A program made the position numbers and the translations under genes. Below, piece by piece: positions 21,701 through 34,800 of a stretch of 64,000 bases of DNA. A model generated the notes under the pieces. That model had not been told where the DNA came from. It searched no databases and saw only the letters and a program-made list of their open reading frames with translations. The stretch's first letter is position 1; each line of letters begins with the position of its first letter. Source of the DNA: Luscinia megarhynchos (Eukaryota; Chordata; Aves; Passeriformes; Turdidae); assembly GCA_034336665.1 (NCBI GenBank), contig CM067568.1, positions 43,442,770-43,506,769 of the forward strand, written 5' to 3'.

Positions 21701-24700
21701 TTTGTTACATTGTCTTTGTTTCCCACACACACAGCAATAGTGCACTCTTACTGTACACTGCTGTTTGAATGCAGAGTAGAAGCAGCCTTAACCTCATCTT
21801 TTTTTAAAAGTACAGAATCAGTGAACAAATTTTCTTAATCCCACACACACACAGGAAAAAAAAAAGGCCAAGGCAACGACAAAAACTGAGATGACTAGAG
21901 ACTACATGAAATTTCTGAGACAATAAGTTCCATGAGTATCGAGCAAGATATCATTCAAAAGGCATTTGGCAAGAAAGGTCAATAGAGGATGTGGAACAGT
22001 TTAAATAGAGTAAGAAATAGATATCATGTCCTCAATATATGCTGCCTTCTGTAAAAGAAAAGAAAAACTGTACTTGGTGAACAGATGTAGCCAAATTGCT
22101 AATGCTCAAAATAAGTGTACTATCATTCTACTCACAAGTCAATCCTTCTTAACATAGGAAATGGAGGAAATAATTCTTTTTTTTTTGAACTGATGTTCAA
22201 TCCTTGCAGGAGAAAGACAGTCTTTCATATGGGTTGCTCTTAACAGAATATTGCATGAGTTCTGCTAAAAACAAATTTAAACTTCAATTATAAAAACTTT
22301 AATATTAATGTTTTCTCAAAGGATGTTACATATGTCATTACTTTTATGGCCATTCTAAAGGGTAGGGGAACAAAAAATGAAGCTCCATGGCCATTGTCCC
22401 CTATTGTTCATTGAACAAATAAAACTTCCTAGACCCATGCTCTCTTTAACAGCATTTCTTTAGAAGAATTTTTAGTTTCATTGCCATCAACTTTAGAAGC
22501 AAGATGGTGATTTTTAAACATGTGTCATACGGAAAAAATAACCCTCAGAAAAGGAACATAAATATCAAAAAAAGATAGCCTGGAGCAACGAATCCATCAC
22601 CCATGAATAATGACTTATTAAGAAGACAGCACGAGCACTTTTCTAGAGGCAGCTAGAAGACATTTATCCCCCAGAAAATCCATTTTCAGTAGTTGTTCTG
22701 TTTCACAGGATGTTATGGTAACACCAGAGGATGCTTGCCCAATTTGAGGAAACAATTTGCTATGGAAGCTTTCAATTACCTCAGTCTTTGTAAAATTAGA
22801 ACATTTTGCAAGGTTTAAAGAAAATAAAAGTAGAAAGGATTTGGGTGAGATCAGAAGCAATGGCACAGTGTAAATGTGAAACCAAGGCTGTGACTGGGTC
22901 TGTTTGTCACGCTTCCCTTGACAGCCTTTGTATAGTAATCCTGGCCAGAGCTCTAATTTAGATAATTACTTTTTTTTTAGCTAAATTTTTCCCTCCAGTT
23001 TCAGTTGGCTGGGACTTTTCTTTCTTTCTAATATGAATCACATGCAGAGTTAAACTGAGCAGTGTTAAGCAGCTGCTGCATTTCATTCCAGGCAGGTTGC
23101 CATTGATGGATCTGGCTGTATGACATTGAGGGCCAATGAACTAAGATGTGAGTACAGGGAGTGAATATCTAACCCCAAAGAATCAATAGCAGAACTTACT
23201 TACAGTTAAGGTAGGATTTCATAGCCCTGTGATACTTTGAGCAAGTCACTGAACTTCTGTTTGCCTTTCTTATGCAATGCATATATTCCCTCTGGTACAA
23301 AAGCTTCTGCTTATGTTGTGGTAATATTCTAATACAGATGGAGTCCAGATCTCAAATAGACATCAAGGCAAAAACAGATTGTGGCTATTGCACTAAATTA
23401 CCAAGTCCAGAGAAATTCCTAAATTCAAATGTGGTTGCACACTATGATCTGCTGAATATTTTGCCAGAGAATAATTCCCTAGAGTTCTCAGTCCTGCTCT
23501 GGACCATCAAAAAGGCAGGAAAACACAGTCAGTTGCTACCAGCAGTTAATGTTAGCTTCCAAGTCCCCATCAAAGCCAAAATGACACAAAGAAAAAATTG
23601 ATGCAAGAGTCTTTCACTACCAGAAGAAATCAAAGGGAACCCCATCTGTTTGGATGGCCCTGCCAAATGGAGAATGTCCACTTTCTAAAGACTCTGTGCT
23701 CTCTGGCCTGAGAGCAAGCAGCACATCAGGAGGCAAACGACAGGATTCCAGCTGGATGATATGAACAAATGAACAGCAGGTAGATGAACACACTGCTGTG
23801 CAAAACAAAACACAAAAGCAAAAGACAAAGATCAGCCTCCATAATTACAAGACTATGGAAGAAGGGAAGTAACACAAGAAGAAAATAGGCATATTTAGAC
23901 CCTTTTTTAGTGCTTGTGATAGTGGGGTACTATTTCAGGGGCTTTACACACCTTTGAAAAAAACTCATAATCACAAAGAGAGACTTTGCTAGCTTGAGTG
24001 CTTGCCACTTCTGAAAAGGTCTGCATTTTTTTCCAGGGTGAGAAGAGTTCCAGGATGTGAAGGGAAGACCTCTGGACTAACACTAAATCCTCTAGGGTTG
24101 TAAAACAACAAATTCACAAACTATAAGGACTTCTAAACTCTCTAAACCTTGGGCATAGAAGGAAAAACAGGTTCACTGCCAGATCAGCTTCACTATCCAG
24201 GCTCACTTGAGAAAAGAGGGAAAGAAATGTGTAAGTCTATAGAATAGATGAGAAGTGAATGAAACAGCACTCATTTATTTAGCTTGAAATCCAATGGATT
24301 TCTAGTGCTGGGGGTTCCCCTCTTCCCTTCAGGCTTTAGATTGCAGCTACTTGTGTAGTTGACTGCCTTAAAAGCAAACTTTCTAATTTAGAATGGATTG
24401 CTAATTTTATTATTTTTCTTTCTTTAATTTTTCTCTTTAATCCTCGTTTGTGAATAATAAACTCAGCCTCAATCGTTTCAAATTCTGCTTCAGGACAATA
24501 CAAAGTATCTTTCAATCTCACTATATGAATTTATTCAGAAACTCTGTGTATTTGCAAGTTTATATTTGATCTTAATGCCTGCTTACCTCCTTGGAAGTGT
24601 GTCTGATATTATTCCTCCTCAGTGTAAACTTAGTATGTTGTTTTTATTAAAAATTAAAAAAAATTACAAACAACACTTCATAAAATATGTAAAGCTGTTC

Positions 24701-27230
24701 TAAAGATCAAGTACTTATGTAGTTATCCAGAGATGAACTGAAGCAGGACTGAAGCATCACCAAAGAGGAAGATGAGCTCCAGTGTCATCACCTTCACAAA
24801 AATAAGTTTGTCAAATTTTTCAAAGCATATTGTTTTATCTCTACTAAATACTGGTAGTGAACAGTCTCTGGCATGGAAAACCTCATTTGACATATGAAAG
24901 ATGGAAGAAGGAACATTTTCCCTAAGGCTATTATTTGCAGAAAAACAAAAAACAAAGGCTTTCCTGCTTCCAAGTGTTTAAATGAGCTCAGAATTATCCT
25001 TGCACAGTTTTCTGTCTTCCTCAGAAACAAAGTCAATTATACAGCTGTGTGAGACACTAATTAAAATGCCAAAAAGTGTCAATAATGACAGTCAGATATA
25101 ACACAACATGCAGAATCTTAGACAGTGTTCAGGAGTTTTCTTCATGTCTTGATCAGAGAGGGGTCTATTTTTGAAAGAGAAATTGCATATGGAATTTTCT
25201 GAGCACATAGTTACCTGGAGTGGGAGAGACTGGCTTGTGCACAGCATCCCTTCAGACAGAGACATTCCTGCCCAGGGGGTCCATGGGGAGGTGAAGGGTC
25301 CCAGGAGTGTCTGTGGAGGGCACAGCCAGATTTGTACAGTCCATTACAAATCCTTTGAGACAACTCCAAAATATTTTCAACTGTTCACCTGTAACCTGCT
25401 CTTTTTTCTTTCTCCTTTTTTTTTTTTTTTTTTTAAGAGCAGTGTAGATTGATTTTCAGCTATGCCAAATATGAGGATCACTGTTGAATGTCAAGACTCC
25501 TTATCAGCTCCTAGAGCCAGGACACACTATGTGGGTCTGAATTTACAACATCCAAAATGTCTTGTTGATTTTACTTGTGCTTTCCTTCCAGTCACTGGAG
25601 GGAAAAAGAACCAGGTTACATCTCCAAATAGTTCTTAGATGAGATTTTAAGCTCTGTGTTTTTAGCTCAGTTCCACCTAAAATTGTCAGCAACTAAGTCT
25701 TAAGGATGTGCAAGTGTGTTCAGAAAAGCTGCAACATTATAAATTAATCTTTGATTATGTGGTTTGTGTACCAGGAATTTGTGCTTTTATTTAATTTGCA
25801 GGCAGTCTTCCAAATGTCCTAGTGTTCTCTCCCAAAATTTATGGGAGTTTTGAAAACCAGTTTGGCAACATTTTTCTAAGCTTCAAGGAAGAAAAAGTAA
25901 TTATTTTCATACTTCTCTGAATGATCAGCATAAGCCTAGAAGCATGAGACTACTGTAATACACTGCCAAAACCCATGATTATCAAATAATGAATAAATCT
26001 CTTCTCACTGTGCTGTGCACTGGATTTTTTGGCCTACTCCTTGCCATAGAAAACATTGCAAAAAGCAAAACATTTATGTCAATTTTCCCTTGTTCCCTTG
26101 GTATCAGAATGAATCATGACCTTTTTCAAATTTTGTACTTATCCAAGATAAGAATCTCATACAACCATAGAGCATTCTCTCATTAAATTTTTTGGTGTGA
26201 CTAGTGGTCTCACAGGCCAAGATCATCCCCATAAAACATGGGCAGCTCCCAAAATCCACATTTCATTGCAGTCTGTGTAAAGAGATGCCCACACATTATA
26301 CCCCAGTGTTACCATCATTTTCACTGAGAACATGTTTCACAGCATTTTGCTGGAATAGTGCTTGTGGTAATCAGCTCACAAGGTCTGCTAAAATATAATG
26401 ATTCCAGTGTAATAAATCTAAAATCTTCAAAGGAGTAAAGTTTACAAACTATAGGTTTTGTAATAACTGCAATATAGTCTGCAATAACTGTGTTAAGCCC
26501 TGAGAATGAAATTTTGTTATAAAACTTAAACTGGAATTAGTGCTAGCTTGTACTCTCTATACAGAAATGGAGAAGAGACCTGTCAAGCACAAATTATTGC
26601 TGATCTTTTCTTACTTCACTAGATATTAGGAGTACAAGATCCACACAGATAATGTCCATGGATAATAGACTGCCTGAAGGGAAAAGAAAAATGCTGAAGC
26701 CAAAATGCCAAGGCTGAGTGAAGGCTTTAGTGCATTCTGATTTGGCTGTACTTGTATGAACTTAGCTAGGGAAGACATCATACACTGGGACTGTGTTGGT
26801 ATTTTTATTGATGAACCAAGCATTAAGGAACCTGCATAAACCCCCAAATTCTCAGCAGTTCTAGGTACATGGTGAACTAGAGAAGAAGAAAGCCTGGGGA
26901 GCAATGCAGCTCACAAAGCAGCTCAGCAGCTGCCCCAGACCCCACAGCAGCTGCAGTCAACTTTGTACAGAGCCAAGGCAATACCCATCTTCGGATGGAA
27001 GCTCAGTCTGACAGCAAAGCAAATATTTACAGACTGATTGCTGCCTGTCACTGCTCTTCCTGCTCCCTTCAAGTCAGCCTTTAGAACTGTGTGAAGAGCA
27101 ATCTGTCCTCATGGTTTTTGTTAAAATGCTTTTTTAAGGCATATGTGTACGATCAGGAAGAAAAAAAACACTTTTGCATTCATTTCCAACTTTGAACAAC
27201 TTTACATGTTGAAAAGAAAAGAAAAAAACA
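18765..27230. other. Long unique stretch, no gene seen
   Basis: About 8.5 kb without any repeat family or gene I can recognise. It contains short (CA) runs near 21725 and 21842, a T-run followed by an A-run near 21250-21275, and a 19-base T-run at 25416-25434. Open frames up to 109 codons (23272-23601 +) show no domains. A G+C-richer patch at 25195-25330 stands out slightly but is not recognisable. Confidence 0.5.
25416..25434. repeat. Run of 19 T
   Basis: Homopolymer run. It could be the reversed poly(A) of a retrocopy on the reverse strand, but the sequence to its right shows no recognisable transcript and I see no flanking target-site duplication. Confidence 0.9.
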
Positions 27231-27239
27231 AAACCAACC

Positions 27240-27480
27240 CAGCCCTCAGGAAGATTTATCCATGATTTAGCAGGTAATTATTTTGGAGAAATAGTTGATT
27301 GCAAATGTAATGAATGCAAATGTCAAAAAGGGGGAACAAGCATCACTATTTGCAATAATATATAACGGCACATATAGTATTACCAGATTTTTCCCAGGCA
27401 GTTTGTATAGTGCTTTTAACTTCAGAGGCATCATTCACTGCTATTCATATCCTTAAGTTCAATGAGCAGAGATGTCTATT
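27240..27480. promoter_or_regulatory. Candidate conserved non-coding element
   Basis: Contains GCAGGTAATTATTTTGG and two ATGCAAAT-like octamer neighbourhoods (GATTGCAAATGTAATG, GAATGCAAATGTC). An isolated CpG (AACGGCACA) sits in otherwise AT-rich DNA. This is the texture of a conserved enhancer-type element with POU sites, but the call is unverified. Confidence 0.25.
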
Positions 27481-27489
27481 GGTCTTTTT

Positions 27490-30400
27490 GATATAATAGT
27501 GGGTTTCAAAAAGTCCCATTGTTATTTTAGAATTATAAGTCTATACAATGAACCTTCAGAAAACTTTATTTGAAAGAATGTTAGGAGTATAAAATTTGCT
27601 CCTAATGATTCACATAGGCTTATGAAATAGAAGAAAACAGAAACATTTTCTGTCAACATAGTTGTCAAAAAAAAGGATGCAAAACAGTATATCTTTTCAG
27701 AAAATCAAATTGGATGAATTTAGCAAAGTAATTCAGGAGGCCAGTTGCCTAGGACAGAATACTACCTTTTCTTTTTGTTCATAGTAATATTTAGAATTCC
27801 TAACTTGTCTCACCTGAAAATGATTTTACATGGTTGGAAAATGACTAGCATCTTCTGAGGAGTTGTAGAATGGGAAATGTTTTTGTTGCTAACTACCTTC
27901 CATACTTTTGCTGCAAATCATAGTGTCTTTTCCTTTTTTGTAACCATCAAGGCATAATTCATTAGTATGCAAGACAGTCAGGTTTTAAGAACATACTACA
28001 CTTACTCCAAGTTTTACTGATTTATTTTTGCACACTCTAATAACAACCTGTATATATTCTTGCAACCTCAACATGTTAAATTCTGCTTAAAGATTGTTAA
28101 TGGACAGGTATTACAACATTAATAAAGTCTTTGATACAATTCCATAAAGTCAAAAGGCCTTCCCAAATTGTTTTATAGTCTAGAAAAGAAGTAGCTTCAT
28201 GAATCAGAAACATATCAATGTAAGATCAATCAAAGAGAATGTTATGGTGGAAGAAATAATTTGCAATGACAGAAATTTACTCCCTTCTTGACACCCCACC
28301 TAAATAAAATTGCACTTGATCACTAAAAAAGGAAATAATGCAGGAAAACTTGGGAACAACCAGGAAGACAGAAATTCACAGGTCTCTTCCCAAATGCTGG
28401 GTAACCTTATACTACATTCAGGATTTACATATTTAGTATTCAATATAAATACAAACTTGGAGCACACAATGAAGTTAAACAAGCTCATGCACCACTGTTT
28501 AGTATTCACAAAGGCTAACTTTTTATTATATCAAAAAGCTTATGTTATGAAAACCAAAGGCAATTAGAAAAAGCTGGTTAGGCATTTTGAATAGCCAATA
28601 CATATTCATCCCATTATTCCTACTTACTGAAATACTACATCCTATTTATCAGTTTTATAAAAATTATTCTAATGTGGAAAAAGTAAAGATAAAGAAAACT
28701 TCAAATATGAATAATATTTAAATATTTTACTTAAAAGAAACAACACAGCTTTTGAAATAAGATGAAAATTCAATAACTGAAATAAAGTTTCATCTTTAAA
28801 TCAGTTAAATAATTAAATTAGTGTAAAAATATAGTACTGCATTTTTAATATAAACATAATATATATTTATATTTTATATAACTATAAATACATAAAGAGC
28901 TGTAAAAAATGATGGTTGGTTATAAACCTTAATGAAGATGTGATGCCAAACATAATGAAATTCAGGATTTGAGACAGATCAAACGTTTTACTTCAGAATA
29001 AGTCAATATGCAGTATGTAAACACTTGGAGCTGTGCTGGCAGCACCTCACTACAGCTGTGTCTGCACTGCACTCCTGTCAGGGGGAATTCAGGGTGCCAG
29101 TCATTCCATGAGATTATTTCCTAGGCTTGTACAGACTTCATTCCACCATATCAAAACATCTAATTATTTGGGAGGCAACACAGACCTTTGAGAATACAAA
29201 CACTTTAGATGTCCAAAGTCAACCTAAAAACCTGGTCAGTTTCAATAATTCTCATTTTTCATACAAAATACGAATTCTTTCAAGAAAATGGGATTCCAAA
29301 AAGTACTTCAAGGCATGTAATTTCTTAGTCAAATGAGCAATTTAGTGCTGTGCACATCTTAAATAGCTCTCCAACTTTTTGTCAGAAGTAGCCTGCCCCA
29401 AATGAAAGGTCTTCAGTTTTCCTCAGAAGTTGCAGAAGCCTGTATAAGAAACTGCAAGCACACTGCATAAGAATTTGGAGTATGGCTGAAGTAGCCAAAA
29501 TTCTGTGGCTATCTCTGGAGTTCCCAGTCCCAGACAAGATTCATATTTCCATGCTGCCAACAGCAGCTGCATTCAGACTTAAACACCAATCCAGTGCTGC
29601 ATTCCTGTGGGTCACTGCATACCTGAGCCACAATGCCAGACTGACCCCAGGTACCAAATTGAACCCAAACATTTTGATGCAAGCCAATTCAGACAAGGTT
29701 ATCAGTTATCTTCCAGTAAAGTACTGGAAAGAACTTTCAAAGCAGAAAGATACTTCAAAGCACAAAACAAAATGTATTGGAGAGCAGAATGACTTGGCCA
29801 TACTAATCTGATAAACTCAAATATGTATTTCTTTATGACAAAATGAAATCTTATCCCGTTTTACCTTGTGTTTACAAGTTATTCAACTGATTCAAAATTC
29901 TGCAGACATAAGCAAGTGAAAAAACTGATTTTGAACCTTCCATTGTGACTTACTGAAGTCTGAGGCATGTCATCCTTAACTAGAGCCAGTTAAGGGAAAA
30001 AACCCTTAACCCTTAATTAATATATACACTTTTCAGTATCTGTAGACATACTTTAACACTGTCTGCATTTTATCTTCTCCTAAAATCTGGAGTTGGAATT
30101 TGAAACCATATCTGAACATCTGACATGTGGTTTTTTTAATATTAAAAGCTAGTAATATGTCAAGAAGCTTACAGGAGTTTTGATCTCTGAAGCTTGCAGG
30201 AAGAGTAGGCAGCCTAGATATATCCAGCACAGCCAGTCATTCATCACTAATGCAGCAGCAACCTGAAGTATACACCTGTACATCTCATGCTGACATGTCA
30301 ATCAGCAAAATGATTTATGGAAATCTTATCTTCACAAAATGAGCTATGAATCATACACCTTATTTTATTTATTTATTTATTTAATCTTGAGAGATAAAAG

Positions 30401-31185
30401 ATGCATTATAAACTCATCAAACCATATGAGAAATTCCTTTTATAAAAAAGGTCCAAATTAAAATTATGTGCAATTATCCCTTTACAATATTTCCATTTTT
30501 CTCTCCCTTTCACTTCCTTCCCAAGAGGAGGGGATATGATGTTGTGCCTTGCCTGCCTTATTCTATTAACAATTTATTCCTTATGGCATGTTCCAAAATT
30601 ATACAATTCTAATATTATACAAGGAGAATATAATTTCTTCATCAATTAGATTGAAAGTTAGATCTTTCTGTCTGCCATTCCAGCAAATCAAATTTGTAGT
30701 ATCAGCTTCACCTAATAATTTGGGGCCTGAGTGTGGTGTTGCTCTTTTCATTTTATTCTGTTTTTTGGTGAAGTCATATTGCCTATTATGCAAATGTACA
30801 AAACCCATTCTTTGTCTCATTACAAGACTATTTCTTACATTTCACATTTACAATTTCTTTTTGACATTTTAAAACTCTTTCCCATGATTACTGAGCCATT
30901 ATATTAAATTGTTTATGTATCTTGCATATGATACTTGGTCTCTCAAAGACTTTGATTTTTTTCAGGAATAACTGCTTGACTTCACACCTGAATCTGGCAT
31001 ATTTTTCAATCCCTTGTATTCCCTATTCACAGCCTGTGCAGACACTAAAACCTGTTATTGGTTACAGAGCTTTGGAAAATATTCAGTCACAATGTATGAT
31101 TCTGACAATGTAAGATTTTAAAACTCACAGTTTTTGCAGGTGCAGTTCCATCTGTGGAAAAGAGTTTATTATAGACACACAGTGA
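27490..31185. other. Unique AT-rich DNA
   Basis: No gene recognised. Very AT-rich between 28600 and 28900. Contains a (TTTA)n run at 30363-30384. Frames at 29482-29811 (+, 109 codons) and 30588-30872 (+) lack recognisable features. Confidence 0.5.
30363..30384. repeat. (TTTA)n microsatellite
   Basis: About five TTTA units, starting after TATTTTATT and running into TTAATC. Confidence 0.85.
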
Positions 31186-31189
31186 GTAT

Positions 31190-31825
31190 CACAGGATCAT
31201 AGAATGGGTTGGGTTGGAAGTGATTTAAAGATCATCTAGTTCAAATCCCTTACTGTAGACAGGGACACTTTACCCTAGAGCAGAGTTCTCAAATCCTCAT
31301 CCAACCTGGCCTTGAACACTTCCAGCTGAGGGGCATCCACCACTATCCTGGACTCTATTCCAGTGTTTCACCACCACCTGAGAAAATAATTTCTTCCTAA
31401 TAGCTAATCCAAATCTGCCCTCTTTCAGTTTAAAGCCATTCCCCTTGTCTATCACTATTGGCCCATAGAAAAGGTTCTCCCATGTTTTGGTAATCCCTCT
31501 CTTGGCACTGAAAGACCTCATGAGATCTCCCCAAAGCATTCTCTTCTCTAGACTGAACCCTAGTCTGTCTCATCCTATCTTTGTTGGAGAAGTGTTCCTG
31601 GCCCCTCACCTTCCAGACCTCCTCTGCTCTTGCACAGCAGCTCCAACTCCTTCCTGTGCTGGGGATGCCAGAGCTGGATGCAGAGCTCAGGTGGGGTCCC
31701 AAAGGGCAGGATGACCTCTCTCCCCCACTGCCCACCCTGCTTGGGCTGCCCTGGGCTCTGAGTGCACATTGCCAGACCATGCCCAGCTTTCCATCTGTGG
31801 CAATCCCCAAGTCCTTCTACACCAT
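31190..31825 (-). mobile_element. CR1 LINE fragment, about 635 bp
   Basis: The reverse-strand CR1 3' end starts with CACAGGATCATAGAATGGG at 31190, then GGTTGGGTTGGAAGTGATTT and AAAGATCATCTAGTTCAAAT. It continues through the ACCTGGCCTTGAACACTTCC block and the ORF2 tail. The right part (CCTGTGCTGGGGATGCCAGA, CAGGTGGGGTCCCAAAGGGC) corresponds to the ORF2 segment containing the WAP-type motif. It ends near 31825 at CCCCAAGTCCTTCTACACC. Overlapping short frames on both strands are fragments of the element. Frames are broken and it is inactive. Confidence 0.95.
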
Positions 31826-31829
31826 TTAA

Positions 31830-34800
31830 TATGTAATTTTCTCAGACATCTCTCAAATATGCAAAGTGAGTTAAAATTAACAGCAAAACTCTTTAATGTT
31901 TATGCTGCACCATGTTAGACTGTAAGCAAGCTGAAAAGATGAAACTGAGATACACAGATGGGGATTTAAAACCCACAATCCTATCTGAATCATCTGTTAC
32001 TTGACAACATACAGGTGCATATATGGAAAAGTATAACACTATGGTAAACATCAACCCACATAATCAATTTGTTTGGGTGAGATTTTTCAGAAAATGTTCA
32101 GAATGTTCTAATGTTCAGAAAATATTACATGCCTTTTCTTAAACATGCTTAAAGTAGATTGATTTTTTTCTTGTTCTTGTAAAAATTTTCAACTCTATGC
32201 AGCAACAATGACCTCAGGTGAGGGACAAAAACCTTACTGATGACTAAAATATTCATTTATTTCATAATGCAATTAAACACTAAACAAACTGAATGCAGGA
32301 ACAAAAGCAGGCCCTAGTCCTGCACAGATTAATGACCATTCTTAAATATAGGAATATGTGAGCAGTCATTAGGGTTACTCACTTTAAGGTAATTGAGACA
32401 CTTAAAATTTAGAGGGCTCTTTAATTTTTCCACAATTTAGTAATACTACTGATGTGTCTGCTTCAGACATTAAATTTTGCTGAAAAATAATTCCATGTCT
32501 ATGTCTTAAAACAAAATCTCATAGAAGCAGGAATTATCAGATCATGCCACAGATATTGCAGTAGGAGTTCAGATCCAGTAAAAATCCTCACTCAGAAATG
32601 CCATGCAGTGAAAAAATGTCATGTAAATAAAGCAGAACCTGATGAAGTCTTATTCTTTAGCCTATCATAGATTTATATTTTGGTTTCTTTCCTGAATTAA
32701 ATACCTAACTAGAACAAAAGTGTTCATTTCTTTGGATGAAGGATGAGAGATGTAGATAATAGATATTATGCTCTTATAAATAAACTAGTCCAAGAGGCAA
32801 TTAGTTAATTTATCCTCACTACTGTGTACTGTAACAGCCTTGTGATTTAGCTTTCTCTGCATGGCTCACAGAAGCTTGTTCTTCTGTCACCTCATGGAAA
32901 GGCAATGATATCTGAGTTCTTATCTGCCTTCTCCTGACTCAGTACATTGCAGCTTAATGCCACTTGTTTCATTCTGAAAGGAAGATGGGACTTGGAAAGA
33001 ATAAAGACTACTTATGTTATGTTACTCTTTCAGCTCTAGAAATAAACCCAGGCTGTACAAGATGTCTATTCTGTGTAACATGAGTTCATTTGTTTATGGG
33101 ACATTCTTGCAGTCAGGACTCTCTTGGGCAGGAAATAGGTCATTCTCAGGAAAGAATCAAAAACACACTCAAGATTTATTACAGAAAATTAAATCTTAGT
33201 TACATAGGTACATGTAATCCAGATTTTGTTATTCTGTGATGGGAGAAGCAGAAGTTAATAGAATTGTTTGGTAGCTGAGTTCTTTTGCCTGGTTGCTCAG
33301 CAAAAGCCTCAAAATGTTAAATTTCTGGTCTCATGGGGTGAAGAACCACCTCAGCCAGAATTACAACAATGAGCACTGAAGGACTTTCTCTTCTGTTTGT
33401 CCCTGGAATAATGATTAAACTTCATATTATGAGCAAAAAATCCCAGAGGCATCCTGTTCCCTACAAACTGCTCTAGTCTTAGTAACAGATTTTATGAGAA
33501 CTCACACCTCTATTTGACCTAATCCATGACATCCTCTGTCTATGAGCCCCTGAAACTTCTAAGTCCCACCCCAGCCTCTCCATCCCAGCTCACTCTCCAG
33601 CTTTCCAGCAGATGGCCAGGGCTGTGAACTAAAGCCACCAAAGGAGCTTTAGTGGCTGATTGGTTTTCCTGAAAATTTGCTTAGGATTAGCAGCTGTAAC
33701 ACATCTGGGTGCCAAAACCCAAGGCTGCAAACAGATTTTATGCTAAGTAAGAATAAACAGTGAATCAGCCAGGTGTTCTCACCACTTTCTGGATGTCTCT
33801 TCTATCAAGCAGCTTGTCATCACAAAGAGGAAGGAAATGCTATGCAGCACACTGCAGTGCTATAGGGCAAGAGTGACTTCTTATTAAGAAATTATAAAAG
33901 TTTTCATGTTTTCTGAGTGTTATCTCATTTTGATAATCATAGAATGATTGAATTTATCTGCCCAGCAAAAATTCAAGTCCATTATTTGCAAAAACACAAG
34001 CATAATGTTGCAGTTCAGCAAAGATGATGAGAACATTTTTGTTTTGTCTGCTTGCTCTATTTTTATGTTAGCATTGAAAAGCTACCATATACTGCAAAGC
34101 AACCAGAATGCTGAGATAGCTTTGTACTGCACAGCAGAAATCACAAAGTTGTACCTTCAAACTAAGAACAGCCAGCAGATGCCACATATGGACTTGGCTG
34201 GAAATGTAACTATTACATGACTACACTGGGTGAGGTGTCAGAACCAGGGTATAGCACTGACTTCAGGCAAATTCCCAGCAAAATCTTTGATAATAATATC
34301 AGCTATTCAGGAATCCATGCTTTTTGCACACTTAGTTAAATCTGCAAATTCCAGACTTTTCTACTTTTCTTATTGCTACTGTATAAAAAACATAATTTGC
34401 ATCACTTCAAAGTACATTGAAATTTTGGGATGTACAGCTAAAGAGCCAAAATATACATTTGCACCAAAAAAAAAAAATGTGTTGCTGGAAAAATATAGCT
34501 CTCTATGATGGACTGACAAGAGAGCCAAAGGCATTAACATGGAAAGGTGAGCTGCTTTGTAAAAAGGTCATGATACCATGAAGTTCTGTTCCTTGTGTGG
34601 CTACAAATGCCACATCAAAAGACAAAAAAAAGACCATTCATGATCTGCAGTTATTCATGAATCCAGATACTCAGTGTATATGGGACAACAGAGCATAAAG
34701 CTTCAATACAGTGCAAGATGATGCCAAATGCATGCCAAAAAATCACTAGTACAAATGCATAGGAGGCAAACCCAGACAAGAACTCTCAATTTGAACAAGT

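Noticed and set aside
23272..23601. 109-codon forward frame
   Set aside because: No motif and composition like the surroundings; probably chance.
29482..29811. 109-codon forward frame
   Set aside because: No recognisable domain, signal or splice context. Its length is within chance expectation for 64 kb.
33490..33740. Possible old LTR with reverse CCAAT word and nearby AATAAAC
   Set aside because: No termini, target-site duplication or family similarity I can recognise.
33936..33985. Possible tiny CR1 3' end (AATCATAGAATGATTG, later TTCAAGTCC)
   Set aside because: Only about 20 bp are convincing and the diagnostic GGTTGGAAGG stretch is absent.
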